Assembly (NCBI RefSeq): GCF_000227295.1
Contig: NZ_JH165054.1
Coordinates: 2,419,508 to 2,483,507 of the forward strand
Direction: 5' to 3'
Length of the DNA stretch: 64,000 nucleotides
Source: Cutibacterium avidum ATCC 25577
GTDB taxonomy: Bacteria > Actinomycetota > Actinomycetes > Propionibacteriales > Propionibacteriaceae
This document shows positions 27,617 to 36,235 of this stretch, in pieces. The stretch's first letter is position 1; each line of letters opens with the position of its first letter. Under the pieces are notes generated by a model that did not search any database, had not been told where the DNA came from, and was given only the letters and a program-made list of their open reading frames with translations. Made by a program: the position numbers and the translations under genes.

Positions 27617-28133
27617 CGGCGATCAGAGGATCCACGACGCCGATCGTCTCGACATCCCGGGACCGCGCAAGGCCAGACGCCCCAAGGTGCAGCTGGACTC
27701 CGAGAAGTTCGGCCAGTTCGCCGAGGCCACCGCCAGGTTCATGGGAACCGCGAAATTCCTCGCGTACATGACGGTCGTCGTTCTCGCCTGGATCATCTGG
27801 AACCTCGTCGCGATCTACAAGCTGCGCTTCGACCCGTACCCGTTCATCCTGCTCAACCTGTTCTTCTCCACCCAGGCCTCCTACTCGGCTCCCCTCATCC
27901 TGCTGGCCCAGAACCGTCAGGAAGACCGTGACCGGGTGTCGATGGCCGAGGACCGCCGAGTGGCTGCCCAGTCCCGTGCTGACATGGAGTTCCTGGCCAG
28001 GGAGGTCGCCTCCATCCGGATGCAGATGGGTGAACTGGCGACCCGTGACTACCTGCGCTCCGAGCTGCGGGACGAATTGCGCTCCCTTCTGGAGGAGATT
28101 GAGGCCTCTCCGGCGCCCTCCGGATCGCGCTGA
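27609..28133 (+). CDS. DUF1003 membrane protein
   Basis: 174 residues. Two central hydrophobic helices (about 52-72 and 82-102) carry FLAYMTVVVLAWIIWNL and the family signature DPYPFILLNLFFSTQASYSAPLIL (split near 78-101). A helical charged tail begins QNRQEDRDR. DUF1003 proteins are small conserved membrane proteins of unknown function. ATG 27609 is inside the end of the MgtE-N/CBS gene and has GGAGG upstream, so the pair is coupled. This suggests the two proteins act together. Confidence 0.9.
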   Translation: MADGDQRIHDADRLDIPGPRKARRPKVQLDSEKFGQFAEATARFMGTAKFLAYMTVVVLAWIIWNLVAIYKLRFDPYPFILLNLFFSTQASYSAPLILLAQNRQEDRDRVSMAEDRRVAAQSRADMEFLAREVASIRMQMGELATRDYLRSELRDELRSLLEEIEASPAPSGSR

Positions 28134-28195
28134 TCGGAGTCGGTTCGCGATCGGCGAGTTGTCCGAGGGGCCCAACGGTGTGTAGACAAGTCAGC

Positions 28196-29350
28196 ATGAG
28201 CACCGATAACCCGTTGGTCGAGGCCGTTGCCGAAGCTCTCACGCACGTCAATGACCCCGAGATCAAACGCCCCATCACCGATCTCAACATGGTTGATGAG
28301 ATCACCGTTGATGACCAGGGACGCGCCTTCGTCCGCGTCCTGCTGACCGTGTCCGGATGCCCCCTCAAGACTGAGTTGCGCGAGCAGGTGACCGAGGCCG
28401 TCCGCGGTGTCGATGGGGTCACCAGCGTTTCCGTCGAACTCGGCACCATGACTGACGAGCAGCGTGATGCCCTCAAGGTGCAGCTGCGCGGGGGCGTCCC
28501 CGAACGCGTCATCCCCTTCGCCCAGCCCGGAAACACCACCAAGGTCATCGCGGTGTCCTCCGGCAAGGGTGGCGTCGGCAAGTCCTCGGTGACCGTCAAC
28601 CTGGCTCTGGCCCTGGCTCAGTTGGGTCGCGAGGTCGGCCTGCTGGACGCTGACATCTACGGCCACTCGGTGCCTGACATGCTCGGCCTGGGTGACGCCC
28701 ACCCCATTCCCCTCGATGACATGCTGTTGCCGGTCCCTGGTCTGGGCATCAAGTCGATCAGCATCGGCATGATGAAGCCCAACAAGTCCGACGTCATCGC
28801 CTGGCGCGGCCCGATCCTCGACCGTGCTCTCACCCAACTGCTGGCTGACGTCCACTGGGGCGACCTCGACTACCTCCTCATCGACCTTCCGCCCGGCACC
28901 GGCGACATCGCCATGAGCCTGGGCCAGAAGCTGCCCAACGCCGAGGTCCTCGTCGTCACCACCCCGCAGCAGGCTGCCTCCGAGGTCGCCGAGCGTGCCG
29001 GAACGATGGCCGGGATCATGCAGCAGCGTGTCATGGGCGTCGTCGAGAACATGTCGTGGCTGGAGGTCACCGCCCCGAAGTCGGGCGAGACCTTCCGCGT
29101 CGACCTCTTCGGCACTGGCGGTGGTCAGAAGGCCGCCGATGCCCTGTCAGAGCGCCTGGGCACCGAGATCCCGCTGCTGGGCCAGATCCCGCTGGACGCC
29201 GATCTGCGCAGCGGCGGCGACGAGGGGGACCCCATCGTCCTCGCCCACCCGGAGTCCCCGGCTGCCAAGGCCATCCACGCACTGGCGAGCACCATCGACT
29301 CCCGCCCGCGCGGACTGGCCGGGATGAACCTGGGAGTCTCCCCGGTCTGA
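28196..29350 (+). CDS. mrp: Mrp/ApbC family iron-sulfur cluster carrier ATPase
   Basis: 384 residues. The N-terminal MIP18-like domain (DPEIKRPITDLNMVDEI; VSGCPLK with its Cys) is followed by a P-loop NTPase with deviant Walker A SSGKGGVGKSSV near 120, DADIYGHS, the LIDLPPGTGD switch and a TTPQQAA motif. It delivers or assembles Fe-S clusters. The usual CxxC near the C-terminal third is not present, as in many actinobacterial Mrp proteins (recollection). TAGACA at 28183-28188 lies seven bases before the ATG, with no ribosome binding site: probably leaderless. Confidence 0.93.
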   Translation: MSTDNPLVEAVAEALTHVNDPEIKRPITDLNMVDEITVDDQGRAFVRVLLTVSGCPLKTELREQVTEAVRGVDGVTSVSVELGTMTDEQRDALKVQLRGGVPERVIPFAQPGNTTKVIAVSSGKGGVGKSSVTVNLALALAQLGREVGLLDADIYGHSVPDMLGLGDAHPIPLDDMLLPVPGLGIKSISIGMMKPNKSDVIAWRGPILDRALTQLLADVHWGDLDYLLIDLPPGTGDIAMSLGQKLPNAEVLVVTTPQQAASEVAERAGTMAGIMQQRVMGVVENMSWLEVTAPKSGETFRVDLFGTGGGQKAADALSERLGTEIPLLGQIPLDADLRSGGDEGDPIVLAHPESPAAKAIHALASTIDSRPRGLAGMNLGVSPV

Positions 29351-29362
29351 TCAACCATTACG

Positions 29363-29404
29363 AAGCACTGGTCCCCGGTCAGTACTGACCGGGGACCAGT
29401 GCTT
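29363..29404. terminator. Bidirectional terminator between mrp and tatB
   Basis: A near-perfect palindrome of about 42 bases: AAGCACTGGTCCCCGGTCAG with its complement after TA. It is followed by CTT-rich sequence on the plus strand. It serves the convergent mrp and tatB genes. Confidence 0.85.
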
Positions 29405-29427
29405 CTCTGGATCGTCTGCGAGACGAA

Positions 29428-29841
29428 TCAGGTCGCCTCGGTGTCGAAGGGCACCGGCTGGCTGGAGTCGTGCGCTGACTCCGGACTCGATTCCGACGGC
29501 ACCTCCGGCAACCCTTCCGAGTTGCGGATGTCTGCCAGGCCCAGGTCGAGGTCGGATCGAACGTCGGACAGGTCAGACTTGATCTCGTCAATGTCATCCT
29601 GCAGACCATCCAGGACGTACTTCCGCACGAAGTTCTGCGGCTTGAGGTCCTGGTAGTCGAGATCAGCGAACTGCGGTCCCAGCTCGCTGCGGAGCTGGTC
29701 CCTCGTGTTGTTCGCGATGTTCTTGAGGTAGTGATAGACGCGCGCCGCCTTGCGGGCCATCTCGGGCAACTTGTCCGGCCCAAACATGAGCACAGCAATG
29801 ATGATGAGTACCGCGATTTCCGCTGGACCTGCTGTGGACAT
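29428..29841 (-). CDS. tatB: Twin-arginine translocase subunit TatB
   Basis: 137 residues. One N-terminal transmembrane helix (IAVLIIIAVLMFGPDKLPEMARKAA, residues 8-33) with the Phe-Gly-Pro hinge and amphipathic helix of TatA/TatB. A long acidic C-terminal tail is typical of TatB, which recognises Tat substrates with TatC. The broken dpp binding protein carries a Tat signal, so the pathway is expected here. TAGCAT on the minus strand (29849-29854) ends seven bases before the ATG and no ribosome binding site is seen: probably leaderless. Confidence 0.85.
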   Translation of the reverse strand: MSTAGPAEIAVLIIIAVLMFGPDKLPEMARKAARVYHYLKNIANNTRDQLRSELGPQFADLDYQDLKPQNFVRKYVLDGLQDDIDEIKSDLSDVRSDLDLGLADIRNSEGLPEVPSESSPESAHDSSQPVPFDTEAT

Positions 29842-29891
29842 GCCCCATATGCTACCCCGGAATTCGGCCTCCCCATGTCACTGCAGGGTTG

Positions 29892-30773
29892 TCACAGCTG
29901 AGTACGATCCAGCAGATCGAAGAAGGGCTCGGTGTGCTCGGGCGTCGGCATGGTTTGCGGAAGACGAACCCCGCCGACGTCAAATCCTTGGTGCGCCAGC
30001 CCGGCCTTGACCATGGTGACGCCCTGGGCGGCAAAGACTCCGGTGAGAACCGGCAGGATTTCGCGGTAGATCGCCAGGGCCTCGTCAATCCGCCCTTCGA
30101 CGTAGGCGTCGATGACCTCATGCATTCGCCTGCCGGTGAAGTGGGTCGACGTCCCGATGAGTCCGACCCCACCGACCGACAACAGGGCCGGTGTGATGGC
30201 GTCATCGCCGGAGTAATAGGCCAGGGTGGTGTTGGCCATCACCGTGGCCGACTCGACAACCTGCCCCTTGGCGTCCTTGACGGCCACGATGTTGGGATGG
30301 TCGGCCAGCTCGATGAGGGTCTTCGTCTCGATCGGGGTTCCGCTGCGCCCGGGAATGTCGTAGAGCATGATCGGCAGATCGGTGGCATCGGCGACGGTGG
30401 TGAAGTGCTCGATCAAGCCAGCCTGAGAGGGCTTGGAGTAGTACGGGGTGACGACCAGCAGTCCGTCCGCCCCGGCATCGGCAGCCTGACGGGCCAGCTC
30501 GACGGTGTGGGCTGTGTCATTGGTCCCGACACCGGCGACGATCGCAGCGTCCGACCCGACGGCATCGACGGCGGCCCTGACCATGTCAACCTTCTCGGCA
30601 TCAGTGGTCGTCGGGGACTCGCCGGTCGTGCCATTGACGACGATGCCGTCATTGCGCTGCTCATCGACGAGTCTGTGCGCCAATTCGCCGGCCCGACGCA
30701 GGTCGACCACCCCTTCGGACGTCATCGGAGTCACCATGGCCGTGAGCAAACGGCCGAAAACGGGAGCAGACAT
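29892..30773 (-). CDS. dapA: 4-hydroxy-tetrahydrodipicolinate synthase
   Basis: Condenses pyruvate with aspartate semialdehyde, the first committed step of diaminopimelate/lysine synthesis. 293 residues from ATG 30773, which has AAGGAGG in front. TIM-barrel motifs: VNGTTGESPTTT near 44, GVGTNDTAHTVELA, the VVTPYYSKPSQ tyrosine region near 110, MLYDIPGRSG and the Schiff-base lysine in VAVKDAKGQ near 165. dapE, dapD and dapC lie within the next 9 kb. Confidence 0.94.
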   Translation of the reverse strand: MSAPVFGRLLTAMVTPMTSEGVVDLRRAGELAHRLVDEQRNDGIVVNGTTGESPTTTDAEKVDMVRAAVDAVGSDAAIVAGVGTNDTAHTVELARQAADAGADGLLVVTPYYSKPSQAGLIEHFTTVADATDLPIMLYDIPGRSGTPIETKTLIELADHPNIVAVKDAKGQVVESATVMANTTLAYYSGDDAITPALLSVGGVGLIGTSTHFTGRRMHEVIDAYVEGRIDEALAIYREILPVLTGVFAAQGVTMVKAGLAHQGFDVGGVRLPQTMPTPEHTEPFFDLLDRTQL

Positions 30774-30842
30774 GCGAGACCTCCTTGTATACCTGGTGCC
30801 CATGGTAGCCACGAGATGCCCTCGGCGGGCTAGGCTGTCCGT

Positions 30843-31496
30843 GTGAGTCCAGCACAGCCCAGACATCAAGCCCCAGACGCCCGGTCGTGGGAGTACGCCG
30901 ACGGCTTCGTCGCCCCCTCGCCGGCCCTGCAGGAGGCCCGCGAGGCCGCGCGTGCCGATCAGTGGGAGGTGCTCGGCAACGGCACCACTGCCCTGCTGAC
31001 CTTCCTGGCACGCACCATGCAGGCCAGCAACGTCGTCACTGTTGGTACTGACGCGGGCGTCTCAGCCCTGGCCCTGTTGGAGGGCATGACCGACAAAGGC
31101 GTGCTGACCAGCATCGATCCCGATGCCGAGCGTCAGGCTGCCGCCCGCAAGGTCCTCTCCCTGGCACGAATCCGCTCCAACCGGGTGCGCCTCATCACCG
31201 GCACCCCACTGGACGTGCTGCCCAAGCTGCGCGACGACGCCTACGACATGGTCCTCATCAACGGTGACCGGCTGGAGTACGTCGAGTACGTCTCCCAGGC
31301 ACTGCGTCTGCTGCGTCGGGGCGGAGTCGTCATCGCCAATGCCGCACTGGCCAACAACCACGTCGCGGACCCTGACAACGAGGACGACGACACCCTCATC
31401 ATCCGCGAGACCCTCGACTCGGTGCTGGAGACCGAGGAGTTCACCCCCGTCCTGCTGCCGGTGGGCGACGGTCTGCTGCTGGCGACGAAGGGCTGA
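30843..31496 (+). CDS. O-methyltransferase (AdoMet-dependent, family 3-like)
   Basis: 217 residues. Rossmann-type AdoMet fold with VVTVGTDAGVSALALLEGM near 61 (motif I), TSIDPDAERQAAARKV (motif II) and YDMVLINGDRLEYVEYVSQAL near 137. It resembles actinobacterial O-methyltransferases related to the caffeoyl-CoA class; the substrate is unknown. GTG 30843 follows TAGGCT (30831-30836) by six bases with no ribosome binding site: probably leaderless. It is divergent from dapA. Confidence 0.87.
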   Translation: MSPAQPRHQAPDARSWEYADGFVAPSPALQEAREAARADQWEVLGNGTTALLTFLARTMQASNVVTVGTDAGVSALALLEGMTDKGVLTSIDPDAERQAAARKVLSLARIRSNRVRLITGTPLDVLPKLRDDAYDMVLINGDRLEYVEYVSQALRLLRRGGVVIANAALANNHVADPDNEDDDTLIIRETLDSVLETEEFTPVLLPVGDGLLLATKG

Positions 31497-31511
31497 TCCC
31501 GGCCAGCCACG

Positions 31512-31549
31512 ACGAAGCGGCTCCCCGGTGACCCGGGGAGCCGCTTCGT
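31512..31549. terminator. Bidirectional terminator between O-methyltransferase and glgC
   Basis: Arms ACGAAGCGGCTCCCCGG (31512-31528) and CCGGGGAGCCGCTTCGT (31533-31549) around a four-base loop. It lies between convergent genes. Confidence 0.85.
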
Positions 31550-31569
31550 GCGTCCTGTGAATCGTCCGA

Positions 31570-32796
31570 TCAGTAGGGGACGGTGATTCCCTTGCCGACC
31601 ACCGTCACACCGCCTGGAGAGACGGTGAATCCGCGAGCGCGGTCGTGGTCGTGGTCGACGCCCACCTGGGCCCCGTCGGGAACGACGACGTTCTTGTCAA
31701 GGATGGCGCGGTGGACGGTGGCGTTGGACCCGATCGTCACGTTGTTCATGACGATCGACTCGTCGACACGAGCCCACCTCTCGATGCGGGCGCGCGGACC
31801 CAGCACCGTGCGGTAAATGTCAGTTCCGGAGATGATGCACCCGGCCGAGACCAGGGTGTCATCGCAGGAGCCACGCATCACGAACTTGGCGCCAGGAGCC
31901 TGTTCCTGCATGGTCCAGATGGGCCAGTCAGGGTTGTACAGGTTGAACTCCGGCTCGACCGACACCAGGTCCATGTGCGCGTCGTGGTAGGCATCGATGG
32001 TGCCCACGTCTCGCCAGTAGTCAGCGTCCTTGTCGGTGTTGCCCGGAACCTCGTTGTCGCGGAAGTCGTAGACCTGGGCATCGGAGGCGTTGACGAACCT
32101 GGGGATGATGTCGCCGCCCATGTCATGGCGCGAATCGGCAGTGTGGGAGTCGTCGTGCAGGGCCTGTAACAGAGCCTCGCGGCTGAAGATGTAATTACCC
32201 ATGGAGGCGAAGGACTCGTCCGGAGAATCCGGCAGGCCAGGCGGATCAGCGGGCTTCTCGAGGAACTCGGTGATCTTGTGGTTCTCGTCGGCATCGATGA
32301 TTCCGAAGGCAGAGGCCTCCTTGCGAGGCACCCGGATCCCGGCGACGGTGCATCCCAGACCGGAATCGATGTGGTACTGCAGCATGGCGTCGACGTCCAT
32401 CCGATAGATGTTGTCGGCACCAAACACCACGACGTAATCGGGGTTCTGGTCGTTGATGAGGTTGAGGGACTGGTAAATGGCGTCGGCGCTGCCCTGGTAC
32501 CAACGGGGTCCGAGACGCTGCTGGGCCGGGACCGGGGTCACGTACGACCCCAGCATCGTCGACATCCTCCACGTGATGGAGATGTGACGGTCGAGGGAGT
32601 GCGACTTGTACTGGGTCAGCACCGCGATCTGGGTGAGGCCCGAGTTCGCCAAGTTCGACAGCACGAAGTCGATGAGCCGATAGGTACCGCCGAACGGAAC
32701 GGCTGGTTTGGCACGGTCCATCGTGAGGGGCATGAGGCGTTTGCCCTCGCCGCCAGCGAGGACGATGGACAGAACCTTGGGACGCGTCTTTGCCAT
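31570..32796 (-). CDS. glgC: Glucose-1-phosphate adenylyltransferase
   Basis: Makes ADP-glucose for glycogen synthesis. 408 residues from ATG 32796 (a TTG nine bases upstream is also possible). Nucleotidyltransferase signature [25 protein letters not shown] (split near 15-40), [11 protein letters not shown] near 130, EKPADPPG and the C-terminal left-handed beta-helix ([20 protein letters not shown]). It is divergent from glgA across a 142-base spacer. Confidence 0.95.
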   Translation of the reverse strand: MAKTRPKVLSIVLAGGEGKRLMPLTMDRAKPAVPFGGTYRLIDFVLSNLANSGLTQIAVLTQYKSHSLDRHISITWRMSTMLGSYVTPVPAQQRLGPRWYQGSADAIYQSLNLINDQNPDYVVVFGADNIYRMDVDAMLQYHIDSGLGCTVAGIRVPRKEASAFGIIDADENHKITEFLEKPADPPGLPDSPDESFASMGNYIFSREALLQALHDDSHTADSRHDMGGDIIPRFVNASDAQVYDFRDNEVPGNTDKDADYWRDVGTIDAYHDAHMDLVSVEPEFNLYNPDWPIWTMQEQAPGAKFVMRGSCDDTLVSAGCIISGTDIYRTVLGPRARIERWARVDESIVMNNVTIGSNATVHRAILDKNVVVPDGAQVGVDHDHDRARGFTVSPGGVTVVGKGITVPY

Positions 32797-32938
32797 GGCC
32801 CTCAATCTACCGTCACCGAGCCTCTAAGGGGCGATGATTACGACCCCAAACGGTCACTGTCGTGGAGAGTTTCTGATTCGTTGACGACAAGGCCACCCTA
32901 TTGACCTGTCGGCGCCGTCTTTGTGGGACGATCAAGCC

Positions 32939-34126
32939 ATGTACGTGTCCGTCATGACCCGCGAATACCCTCCTACCATCTACGGAGGCGCTGGCGTCCA
33001 CGTCGCGCAACTCGTCCCCCATCTCCGCAACCTCATCGACGTCGATGTGCAGTGCATGGGAGAGCCACGCGAGGGAGCCACCGCCCATGCCGAGAACTAC
33101 CCGGAGGGCGCCAACGGCGCGCTGCGGGCCTTCGGAGCTGACCTGTCCATGGTCAATGCGATCCCTGACGAGATCGATCTCGTCCATTCCCACACCTGGT
33201 ACGCCAATCTCGCTGGTCTACTGGCCGGCGTCTTCCATGACGTCCCGCATGTCATCAGCGCCCATTCCCTGGAACCCGACAGGCCGTGGAAGGCCGAACA
33301 ACTCGGTGGCGGATACCGGCTGTCCTCATGGGCCGAGAAGACGGCTTACGATGCCGCCGACGCCATCATCGCGGTCTCAGATGGTATGCGGAAGGACGTG
33401 CTGCGCGCCTACCCGGAACTCGACCCGGACAAGGTACACGTGGTGCGCAACGGCGTGGACACCGGGGAGTTCCACCCCGTCACCGAGACCGACGTCTGCC
33501 GCGAGATCGGCATGGATCCGGAGCGCCCGTCGGTGGTCTTCGTGGGACGCATCACCCGTCAGAAGGGTCTGATTCATCTGGTGCGCGCCGCTGCCGACCT
33601 CGATCCCGACACTCAGCTCGTCCTGCTGGCAGGAGCGCCGGACACCCCCGAGATCGGTGAGGAGTTCAAGACGGCTTTCGACGAGGTGCGGGCTTCCCGC
33701 AAGGCCCCGGTCATCTGGGTTGAGGAGATGCTGCCGCGTCCGTCGGTCTGTCAGGTGCTCTCGGCCGCCACGGTCTTCGCATGTCCCTCGGTCTACGAGC
33801 CGCTGGGCATCGTCAATCTCGAGGCCATGGCCTGCGCCACCCCGGTGGTCGCCTCCCGAGTCGGTGGCATTCCGGAGGTCGTCGTCGACGGGACGACTGG
33901 CCATCTGGTCGGTGGGGTCCCGACCGACTCCTCGACCCCCGAGCAGGTGGCCGGCTTCGAGTCGGCCTTCGCCGCAGCGATCAACAACCTCACCCGCGAT
34001 CCGGAGCGCGCCGAGGCCTTCGGAACCGCTGGTCGTCAACGCTGCATCGATGAGTTCTCCTGGGCACGGATCGCCGAGCAGACCGTTGAGGTCTACAAGG
34101 CTGCCATCAATCGTCACAACGCCTGA
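32939..34126 (+). CDS. glgA: Glycogen synthase, actinobacterial GlgA/GlgM type (GT4)
   Basis: 395 residues, GT-B fold. The N-terminal domain begins MYVSVMTREYPPTIYGGAGVH with the nucleotide-sugar loop. HSHTWYANLAGLL and SAHSLEPDRPWK follow, then VVFVGRITRQKGL near 200 and CPSVYEPLGIVNLEAMACATP near 285 with the E-x7-E motif. This is the short form common in Actinobacteria, which may make maltose-1-phosphate (GlgM activity) as well as elongating glycogen; sequence alone cannot separate these. It is paired with the divergent glgC. Confidence 0.92.
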   Translation: MYVSVMTREYPPTIYGGAGVHVAQLVPHLRNLIDVDVQCMGEPREGATAHAENYPEGANGALRAFGADLSMVNAIPDEIDLVHSHTWYANLAGLLAGVFHDVPHVISAHSLEPDRPWKAEQLGGGYRLSSWAEKTAYDAADAIIAVSDGMRKDVLRAYPELDPDKVHVVRNGVDTGEFHPVTETDVCREIGMDPERPSVVFVGRITRQKGLIHLVRAAADLDPDTQLVLLAGAPDTPEIGEEFKTAFDEVRASRKAPVIWVEEMLPRPSVCQVLSAATVFACPSVYEPLGIVNLEAMACATPVVASRVGGIPEVVVDGTTGHLVGGVPTDSSTPEQVAGFESAFAAAINNLTRDPERAEAFGTAGRQRCIDEFSWARIAEQTVEVYKAAINRHNA

Positions 34127-34156
34127 GAGATCCGTATGAATGCAGTCGTGTGAATG

Positions 34157-34192
34157 CGGTCGTGCCCAGCTCCTCGGAGCCGGGCACGACCG
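34157..34192. terminator. Bidirectional terminator after glgA
   Basis: Arms CGGTCGTGCCC (34157-34167) and GGGCACGACCG (34182-34192), with an inner AGCTCC/GGAGCC pairing in the loop. It lies between convergent glgA and the DUF3117 gene. Confidence 0.8.
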
Positions 34193-34209
34193 TCTCTCAG
34201 CCGTCTGCG

Positions 34210-34377
34210 TCAGCCAACGACACCCTGGAGGCACTCGAGCAGTTCCTGGGCTTCGTCAGCGTTGAGTTCAACAACCAGCCGACCGCCGCCTTCGACTGGA
34301 ACGCGCATGATGATGCCACGGCCCTCCTTCGTGACCTCCATGGGACCGTCTCCGGTACGGGGCTTCATAGCTGCCAT
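34210..34377 (-). CDS. DUF3117 small protein
   Basis: 55 residues: MAAMKPRTGDGPMEVTKEGR, then IIMRVPVEGGGRLVVELNADEAQEL. It is nearly invariant in Actinobacteria as a stand-alone protein and its function is unknown. ATG 34377 has GAGGAAG six bases upstream; a start five codons earlier is less likely because it lacks family conservation. It is the last gene downstream of dapE and the DivIVA-like gene. Confidence 0.92.
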   Translation of the reverse strand: MAAMKPRTGDGPMEVTKEGRGIIMRVPVEGGGRLVVELNADEAQELLECLQGVVG

Positions 34378-34417
34378 GTCACTCTTCCTCAATCACTGGG
34401 CAGTGGTGCAACCCCCA

Positions 34418-34723
34418 TTATTCCGTATCCGGGCCCTTTCCGTCAGTGGTGTACTCCGCAGTGTCCGCGAAATCCTCCTTTTGGGCTGCCTCCAACTGGG
34501 CTGCCATACGGTCGAGCAGCTGATCCACCTGGCGCATGGAATAGCCTCTCGGCACCACCGCGAAGTGGGCCGAACGCAGGTCATCGGCGCTCAGATCGCC
34601 CTCGGGCAGGTCAGGGACCGGACGATCATCGACGACCGCCGGCACCTGCCCGAACTTGCCAGAAGCTGCCAGCACCGCCAGTCCGATGATGACGATGACA
34701 AGCCCACACAACGCCCACACCAT
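34418..34723 (-). CDS. DivIVA-domain membrane protein
   Basis: 101 residues. One N-terminal transmembrane helix (VWALCGLVIVIIGLAVLAASG, residues 2-22), a Pro/Asp-rich linker, then a DivIVA-type motif: LRSAHFAVVPRGYSMRQVDQLLDRMAAQL (split near 49-77). Such proteins may localise to cell poles or septa with Wag31/DivIVA, by family analogy. Its ATG overlaps the dapE stop by one base (TGATG), so it is translationally coupled to dapE. Confidence 0.82.
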   Translation of the reverse strand: MVWALCGLVIVIIGLAVLAASGKFGQVPAVVDDRPVPDLPEGDLSADDLRSAHFAVVPRGYSMRQVDQLLDRMAAQLEAAQKEDFADTAEYTTDGKGPDTE

Positions 34724-35820
34724 CAGTGATCTCCTTCCGAACGCTCACGAAGCCACGACTCCAGCGCTCGGGCGCAATCGTCGAGGCTGGACAACTTGCA
34801 ACACTCATCGGCCTTGTGGGCGTACATCGCGTCGCCAGGCCCGAAATTGAGGGCTGGACGTCCCATCTCGAAGAACCGAGCCACATCCGTCCAGCCGTAT
34901 TTCGGCATCGGGGTCGTGCCGACCGATCGGGCGAAGGACCGAGCCAGCGGCTTGTCGAGGCCCGGCCGCGCCGGGGAGGACAGATCGAGGATCTCCATCG
35001 TCCAGTCGGCGAACATGGTGCGCATCATCTGTTCGGCCTGCTGAGCGGTCTTGTCAGGGGCGAACCGGTAGTTGATCTGGACCGTGGCAGTTGGGGGGAC
35101 GACGTTGCCGGCCAGTCCACCCTGCACCATCGTCGCGTTGAGTCCTTCATGGTAGGTCAGCCCATCGACCTCGACGAGGTGGTCGCCGTCAGCCTGCCAG
35201 TCCTGCAGGATCTGGAGGATCGGCAACAGGCCATGAATGGCATTGTGGCCAGCCCAGGATCGGGCGGAATGGGCAGCCTGCCCCTCGGTCGTCAGGGTGA
35301 ACCTCATCGTCCCCTGACAGCCTCCCTCGATGATGGCATCGGTGGGCTCCATGAGGATGGCCAGGTCGCAGTCGAGCAAGCTCTCGTCGTGGGATCGCAC
35401 CTTGAGCAGCCCGTTGTGTTCGGCGGCGATCTCCTCCGCTTCGTAGAACACCCAGGTAACGTCGCGGCTGGGCGCAGCCAGGGTCGCTGCCAGATGCAGT
35501 GCGACGGCCACTCCCCCCTTCATGTCGCAGGTTCCCCTGCCGACCAGGTAGTCACCGTCGTCGCGGGTCTCGACGTGGCTGGGGAGATTGTCAGCCACCG
35601 GAACGGTGTCCAGGTGACCAGCGACGAGGACACGGGAATCCCGGCCCAGGTTGGTGGCCGCCACGATCGAGTTTCCGATCCTCGTGACCGTCAGATGGCC
35701 ACAACCTCGCAGGGACTCCTCGACGGTGTCGGCGAGCTGATCCTCATGGAGACTTTCGGAGCGGATGTCCACGATGTCGCGAAACAGGTCATGGAGGTCA
35801 CCAGCGAGGTCGAGTTGCAT
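34723..35820 (-). CDS. dapE: Succinyl-diaminopimelate desuccinylase
   Basis: Removes succinate from N-succinyl-LL-diaminopimelate, releasing LL-DAP. 365 residues from ATG 35820. M20 metallopeptidase motifs: VLVAGHLDTVPVADN near 63, GRGTCDMKGGVAVAL near 92, the catalytic EAEEI and ILMEPTDAIIEGGCQG near 157, and a C-terminal GPGDAMYAHKADE with its His ligand. TACAGT on the minus strand (35828-35833) lies seven bases before the ATG without a ribosome binding site: probably leaderless. An ABC-permease remnant lies just upstream. Confidence 0.92.
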   Translation of the reverse strand: MQLDLAGDLHDLFRDIVDIRSESLHEDQLADTVEESLRGCGHLTVTRIGNSIVAATNLGRDSRVLVAGHLDTVPVADNLPSHVETRDDGDYLVGRGTCDMKGGVAVALHLAATLAAPSRDVTWVFYEAEEIAAEHNGLLKVRSHDESLLDCDLAILMEPTDAIIEGGCQGTMRFTLTTEGQAAHSARSWAGHNAIHGLLPILQILQDWQADGDHLVEVDGLTYHEGLNATMVQGGLAGNVVPPTATVQINYRFAPDKTAQQAEQMMRTMFADWTMEILDLSSPARPGLDKPLARSFARSVGTTPMPKYGWTDVARFFEMGRPALNFGPGDAMYAHKADECCKLSSLDDCARALESWLRERSEGDH

Positions 35821-35874
35821 GATCTTCACTGTACTGAACCGTCTGGCACCAGGCTCTCGACCACCTCGATGCCG

Positions 35875-36182
35875 GTTCCACAGGGACTTGGCAGCTGCCC
35901 GCAGCAAAGGTCCTGGTCCCCACCTCGACCTGGTCCCTCGACAGGCACGAGGCCGTCACCGACTCATTGGAACCGTTCGTGAGAGCCACCGACGTGGCGT
36001 CCCAATCATCGATGGCTGAGCGGTATGGAGTGGGCGAGTCCGGTCGCCAGAGATGCCAGGAAGAAAGCCAGGTACGCAATCAGCGCGATGACGGCAACGA
36101 TGAGGGCGAATCGTCCACGTTGATGACGAATCTCTCGGAGGGCCAGGACATGGGCGGCACGTTTCCACGACCGCTCAACCTA
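35875..36182 (-). pseudogene. Remnant of an FtsX-type ABC permease N-terminus
   Basis: On the minus strand, after an in-frame stop and with no start codon, one frame reads [20 protein letters not shown], then [26 protein letters not shown]. It stops at 36006-36008. A second frame picks up at YRSAIDDWDATSVALTNGSN and ESVTASCLSRDQVEV. Together these match the N-terminal helix and first extracellular segment of LolE/YknZ-like permeases (pattern recognition). It is a degraded fragment of about 100 codons with a frameshift; the rest of the gene is gone. Confidence 0.65.
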
Positions 36183-36235
36183 GTGACGGCACCGACACCG
36201 TCAGGTCGTCCCAACCTGCAACTAGACTCGTGGTC

